Of a DNA stretch of 44,619 nucleotides, positions 35,301 through 41,300 are shown piece after piece. Origin of the DNA: Acanthaster planci (lineage: Eukaryota; Echinodermata; Asteroidea; Valvatida; Acanthasteridae); the NCBI RefSeq assembly GCF_001949145.1, contig NW_019091654.1:25307-69925 (forward strand). The letters are read 5' to 3'. Within the stretch, counting starts at the first letter, position 1. Every line of letters begins with the position of its first letter. The notes beneath the pieces are model-generated. The model did not search any database, was not told the DNA's origin, and saw only the letters and a list, made by a program, of their open reading frames with translations. A program made the position numbers and the translations under genes.

Positions 35301-38300
35301 CTTCATCCTGTGAATGCTCCTTTGAAGATCAAATGTGATCCAATGGCAAAAGAGACACATTTGGAGCCAAACATTTCCTTCTATAATTCACAGCAGAAAG
35401 GATTCTATGAACTTTTCACAATCTCCAGTTTGCACTCACCAATCACAAGAAGTGTCAGCCTACAGACTTCGTTGTTGTTGGCGTCATCTATCGCCACGTA
35501 CACAATCGCATGAGGGCCGATTGGGAACTGGTTTCCTGTCCGGCCCAGGCCGGCAATGGTCACGGAGCCAGAGTTATCCTGGGCTGTTGGCTCAGTGAAA
35601 TTTGGTATCCCATAGCTCTGTCCGCTAATTGTGGTGATGTTGAAGCTGGCTGGACAGTTGAGAATAACTGGTTTCTCTTCATCTGAATCAGGGGAAACAG
35701 AGAACAGGTCTCTCACAAATAATGACACTTCCTGCAGATTGCCGTGTGCATCGGTATTTTTTCCTTCAAATTTTTCCATCATGCATCAGCTGCGCCGTAT
35801 TTCAAAAGTATTTGGATCAGCACGCAGGCAAGCGTTGAACATTTAGCATAATGCACGTGAACATGCACCTGTTGGCACTGTATATGCAGCAGCAATTTTC
35901 CTACAAAAGATGGCGTCCCATGAGAGAGATCTTTACAAAAAAAAGTAGACTCATTTCTGTTATATTCATAAACATAAGTTTCTTTCCATGTGTACAAAAG
36001 AAATTGGTCACTGTTTGTAATTAGAATGGCGGCAGGCACTCACCAATGACGGTGACCTTAAACTGGCAGGTGTCATTATTCATGGCAGCATCCGTGGCTG
36101 TAAGTGTCACTATTGTATCTCCAAGGTCAAAGTTACTGCCATTGACATGGTCGGATGTGACCGTCACCGTTCTTGGAACATTATCAGTCACTGTGGGTTG
36201 GTCCCAGGTGACGGGGCCATATGACTGGTTGAACGCTGTTGGTCTAGATACATTACTCGGGCATGTGATAACCGGTGGCACATTATCTGTAGGAAAATCA
36301 CAACGCACAAAAACGACCTTAATTAAAAAAATCTGTCATCACATCAACCATTCAAATACGGCTGGAAGGAGAAATAATCATGAACATCATGATCATTATT
36401 TACAATAATGAAACTGGTAATGCCCACTATCTCCGACAGCCTGATCAATATGCCATACATCATCATTATCCCTGCTCATGCAGTTCTATCCAAACTGTAC
36501 AGCGCATTCAACTGTATCTCCGCTGTGCTTTCACATGCATAACCTACAGTCTCCAATCACATGGGGAAGTATCCCACAATGCAATGTAAAATCATGGCAG
36601 CTTCTCTGAGTGCTGTGCTTTCACATGCATAACCTACAGAACCAATCACATGGGGAAGTATCCCACAATGCAATGTAAAATCATGGCAGCTTCTCTGAGT
36701 GCTGTGCTTTCACATGCATAACCTACAGAACCAGTTACATGGAAACGTATCCCACGATGCAATGTAAAAACATGGCAGCTTCTCTGAGTGATGTAAATGA
36801 AAGTTGACACTGCTGTATAAAGTTCTGCAAAATCACTCCGTGCATCAAATGCAATATCGGAACTCAAAAGACGGTTTGTGGCGTTCATTTTAGAGAAACC
36901 TCCAGTCAACAAAATAAGTCTTGTTTTCATTACAATTAAACGATGCTGACTTATACTTGTGCCGAGATGATACATTTCAATTGCAAACAGTATTAGAAAT
37001 GAAAGCTACACACCTATCACAGTGATAGTGAAATTGCAGTAGCCAACATTGCCTGCAGAGTCGGTTGCATTGTAGACAATGGTGATCACTTCACCGATGG
37101 GTACCATAGTGCCGTTCTCTTGAGAGGCCACCGCCATGAGGGCATTGCCCGAGTTGTCTGTCACCAAGGGCTCAGACCAGGTGATGGAGGCATTCACCTG
37201 GCCATCAGGGACAACCAGCAAGTCATCGCCGGGACACACCAGAACCGGATCCTCTTCGTCTGTTGGGTCAGGAGAGACAGAGAGAAAGAAGGAAAATATG
37301 CTGCATTATGTCGTGTGGATTCTATGCGTATCTGACTGAAGCACGCCTTGGGGGAAATAAAAAGGATCGAGATTACCAGTGGCTGTAGCATGCTGTTCAG
37401 ACATGGATACGAGGGGGAACTGAGGAGGGTCACTGAGGGGTAATACATGACAGGAAAAGAGGGGGGCATACCAAAGGGGAAATCCAGGGAGGAACCAGTG
37501 GGGCTGTACATGTGCCCAACCCAACTCAGCAAAAAATATTGTTGAAAACTAAAAAGGAGAACGTTTTTCTTTTCTTCTTGTGTGTGATAAATTTTTTAAA
37601 ATGTTGCACCAACCCAAAGAAAGACCACAAAATGCTACTATAAAACACTGTCCAAATTTTTTTGAAGCCCCAAAATTGCATCCCCTGAGTTTGGTTCTGG
37701 AACTGACCTTGGGACACCTTTTTGGTCAACCCTAACTCCCTAGGATGTGTGCAAAATCATATTAAAATTGGAGGATTCAGGGCTGTTAGGGTTAGAGTAA
37801 CTGGTTCATACAAAAACTCCTATTTTGCATAAGAGCTGCCTGGTCTTAGTCAAACATTAAAAAGGCAGTTAAAGAAACTTTAAACTTTTAACAGTCAAGT
37901 TAAACTGCGAGCTAAGCGTGTCTGCACATGTATTGTATAATCAAGATGGAAAAAGCTCTGCAGAAAGAAATGGTTAGAATTATTTAACAGACTACCTGAG
38001 ACACTGTGTTGAAGTGACAGCCACTGGTATATCAAAATGTGATATTGGAATGTTTGAGAAATGTAAAAAAAGGTACTTACCAATCACAATGATGTACGCG
38101 TCGCATGTATCATTATTCATGGCATCGTCAGTAATGATGTACTGCAGTAAATGTTCACCAGTAGCCAGGTCAAAGGTCACACTGTCACCAACACGATATG
38201 TTGTACCAGCGACATCAATGGTGATGTTATATTGGCCTGCGTTGTCAGAAGCCGAGACTGCATCAGGCAGTGGAAGTGTGACATCAGCAGCACGGAAATC

Positions 38301-41300
38301 AGTGGAATTAGTTTGATTGGCTGGACACATAATGGTAGGAGGCTCATTATCTGCAAGTGAAAGAGAAAACAAATTGTATTACATTATATGCACCTGACTT
38401 TTTTTTCACTTGTACTGTGCAACTCTTTAGTGCAGTTATTGGCATTTATCTATTAAAACTTTGTGATGAAGTACCAAGTAAAATTCTAGTGTTTTCCTGC
38501 ACAGGAACATGTCCTCCTAAATCAATGCATAGGTCCCAAAATTTTCAAGATTTGACCCTGACTCAAAAAAAAAATCATTTCAAAAACATCAAAATTAATC
38601 ACACATCAACATCAAGCACTGCTTCAATTGGACACATTTTAGAGACTGCAGAAGATCTTTCTCACAGTACTCCCTAGTTGGGAAAACAAATGGACGATAT
38701 GTAATCCTTGATGATAAATGCTTCAATGTCATTTGGTTTTGGATGTTTCACTTCAATGCTGTGATGCATGAAAGCATTCTTGGTACAGCTGTCATTTTTC
38801 TCATGAATTAAATCAGTCAAAACAGATTATTTCCAAATCTAACTTAGGGCTTACATACTTAAGATCTCTGGTTTACACGCATGCACTTACCTTGGACTGT
38901 GACTGAGAAGAAGCAGAAATTGGGATTATTACTACTGTCCTGTGCATTAACAGAGACCATGACTGTGCCAATATCAAACCGATCTCCAGAGTCACGAGAC
39001 AAGGTAGGCATGATGTCTTCCCCTGAGTTGTCGGTGACGTTGGGTGGAAACCAAGTCACATTAGCATAGTCCTGTCCAGGGTCTGTATCCACCACGATGT
39101 TATCTGGACACTCTATACTTGGGGCTTCCATATCTGATTAGAACGATGTAAACAAATACTGTTACTATTATTGTCACGATCCGTTACATTTCATTCCAAT
39201 TTGCATGTGGAAAATAAAAACCTTCATGACTTTTCACTTAGTAAAGGAAACCAAAGCATTATTTCATGTATCGCAGTATTACCCAGGATCCTGACGATGA
39301 AAGTGCAGTTGGCACTGTTTCCACTGTTATCGGTTGCTATAAACTCCACCAAGGTGTCACCAATTGGGAAGAGAGTCACACCGGACGTTGCATTCGCCAC
39401 AAGTTCAATGGACATTCCGGAATTGTCCGTGACTGTAGCATTGGCAAATACTACTGTGCCGTTTGGTGAACCTGGATGTGTATTATCATCTGCCATCGAG
39501 GGACAGGTTATTATCGGAGGCTCATCATCTGAAAAGGAAAAAACAGTCCATTAAATCCAGGTTTAGCTTTTGCAGACCGCAATGATTGGCAACTGACCCA
39601 CTGATTCCTCTTGGAAAGATTAGATACTGAGACAGGCTTGATTTTGTTTCAGCCAGGAAATTCACTGACAGTCTCACGAAAGTTGCTTTCTTTTGGCATG
39701 GGCTGGACCAGCATGGGCCAAGACAGCAGCCTTTTCACGGCCTACAGACTGGATAAACGTCCTCCTTGTAAAGTGACTGAGGACATCTGCTATGCTGAGT
39801 GAGCGGTTATTTTTTTCCCTCCCGTGGGCATGCCCCTGACGGGGGGTTCTCATGACAACATCTACTCTCTTGGAAGTACGTTACACTTCCCTTCAGTTGA
39901 CATGCAGCCAGACAGGCAGGGCACCTTTTGCAGTGATCGAATTCAACTTACACAATCAAATTGTAACAAAATCCCAGCACGATTTCATGAAATTACCAAT
40001 ACGGCCAAAATTAACTATGGACAAAGTGGTCTTAGTGATGGGCCTTTCAATTATGGGTTAAAAGCAGGTTATTATAATAAATACTTGCAATGAAATATCA
40101 AGACATAGTTACAATAAGACAACAAAAACAGCAAATCCTGACACTAACCTAGCAACCGAGGGAGTTCAAACAAACTCAGCTAGAATACTAGAAGGTATAA
40201 GATTCTCTGTTTACTTCTGTTGTAGGGTATTATAATTGGACTGATTTGGCCCTTTCTTATTTATCACGATCATCATTCCACGGTCTCATGTAATGTTTTA
40301 CCTTCATTACTTTTTTGGCTAGGCATATTGGAGAGATAATAACTCCCCTAGAAAACTGGTATCAGAAAAGCCGATTGGTATCTTCCCAAATGAATCTAAC
40401 TATTCAGCAGTTCATCATCAAAAGGGTCACAAATAATCAGGCAAGATTCACAGAATTACAAGCATTAAAAGAAAACTTCGAGGCTTATGAAAGGACTTGG
40501 GGTACTCCACACAAGCTCTTACACTTTGAATAGTCTCCTATTATATTCAACAAACACTACAAGTACCAACAGCAGTGATATTCGTGTATGACAGGAAAAC
40601 TTGGGCGCTTATGAAAGGACTAGAAGTGTTCTACTCAAGATCCTTGCAATTAAATCTTAAGAATAATCAGTTAGCCTATGCTTTGATATTCAATGAACGT
40701 TATACCTACCAATAACAGTGACAGTCATGTTACACATTTCACTGTTTGTGGCATTATCGGTTGCAGTGTACTCCACCAAATGCACACCCTCTCCCAGACT
40801 CAGCATGACAGGGTCACCAACATTATACCGGGTACCAGCAACATCAATGGAGACAGTGAAATATCCTGAGTTATCAACACTGGAGTCCAGAGAGGGCAAG
40901 GTTAATGTGGCAAAATCTTGACCACCATCAGTGGAAACATTCCGGTTGGCAGGACAGGTAATGTTGGGAGATTCAGTGTCTGGAAAGTGAAAAAAAAAAT
41001 CAAAAATGGAAAATGAGAAACTTGATGCCATGTACCCAACTACAGTCACAACAAAATATACCCCACACCCATTCCAAAATTGCCTCGTGTTTAACAGATT
41101 TACCAACTGCTTCGACACGGCCGAGTTTCACACACGTCTGTAATTTAACTCATGAGTTATCAACACAGACAGTGACAAGTAACAATTGAGGAAAAATAAT
41201 TAAACCCTAATAAGAATTCTAAACACTTATAGGAATGTATTTTGCAAACTCACCCTCAACAGTGATGAAGAATTCACATGAGACTAGATTGTTGCTGTTA

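Noticed and set aside
36521-36790. CRISPR-like array
   Set aside because: The units are contiguous 90-bp tandem repeats without spacers, in a eukaryotic intron.
40315-40533. 72-codon plus-strand frame
   Set aside because: It looks somewhat protein-like but has no recognisable motif, and lies in the long intron between c35 and c36. It may be a transposon scrap, but I cannot support it.
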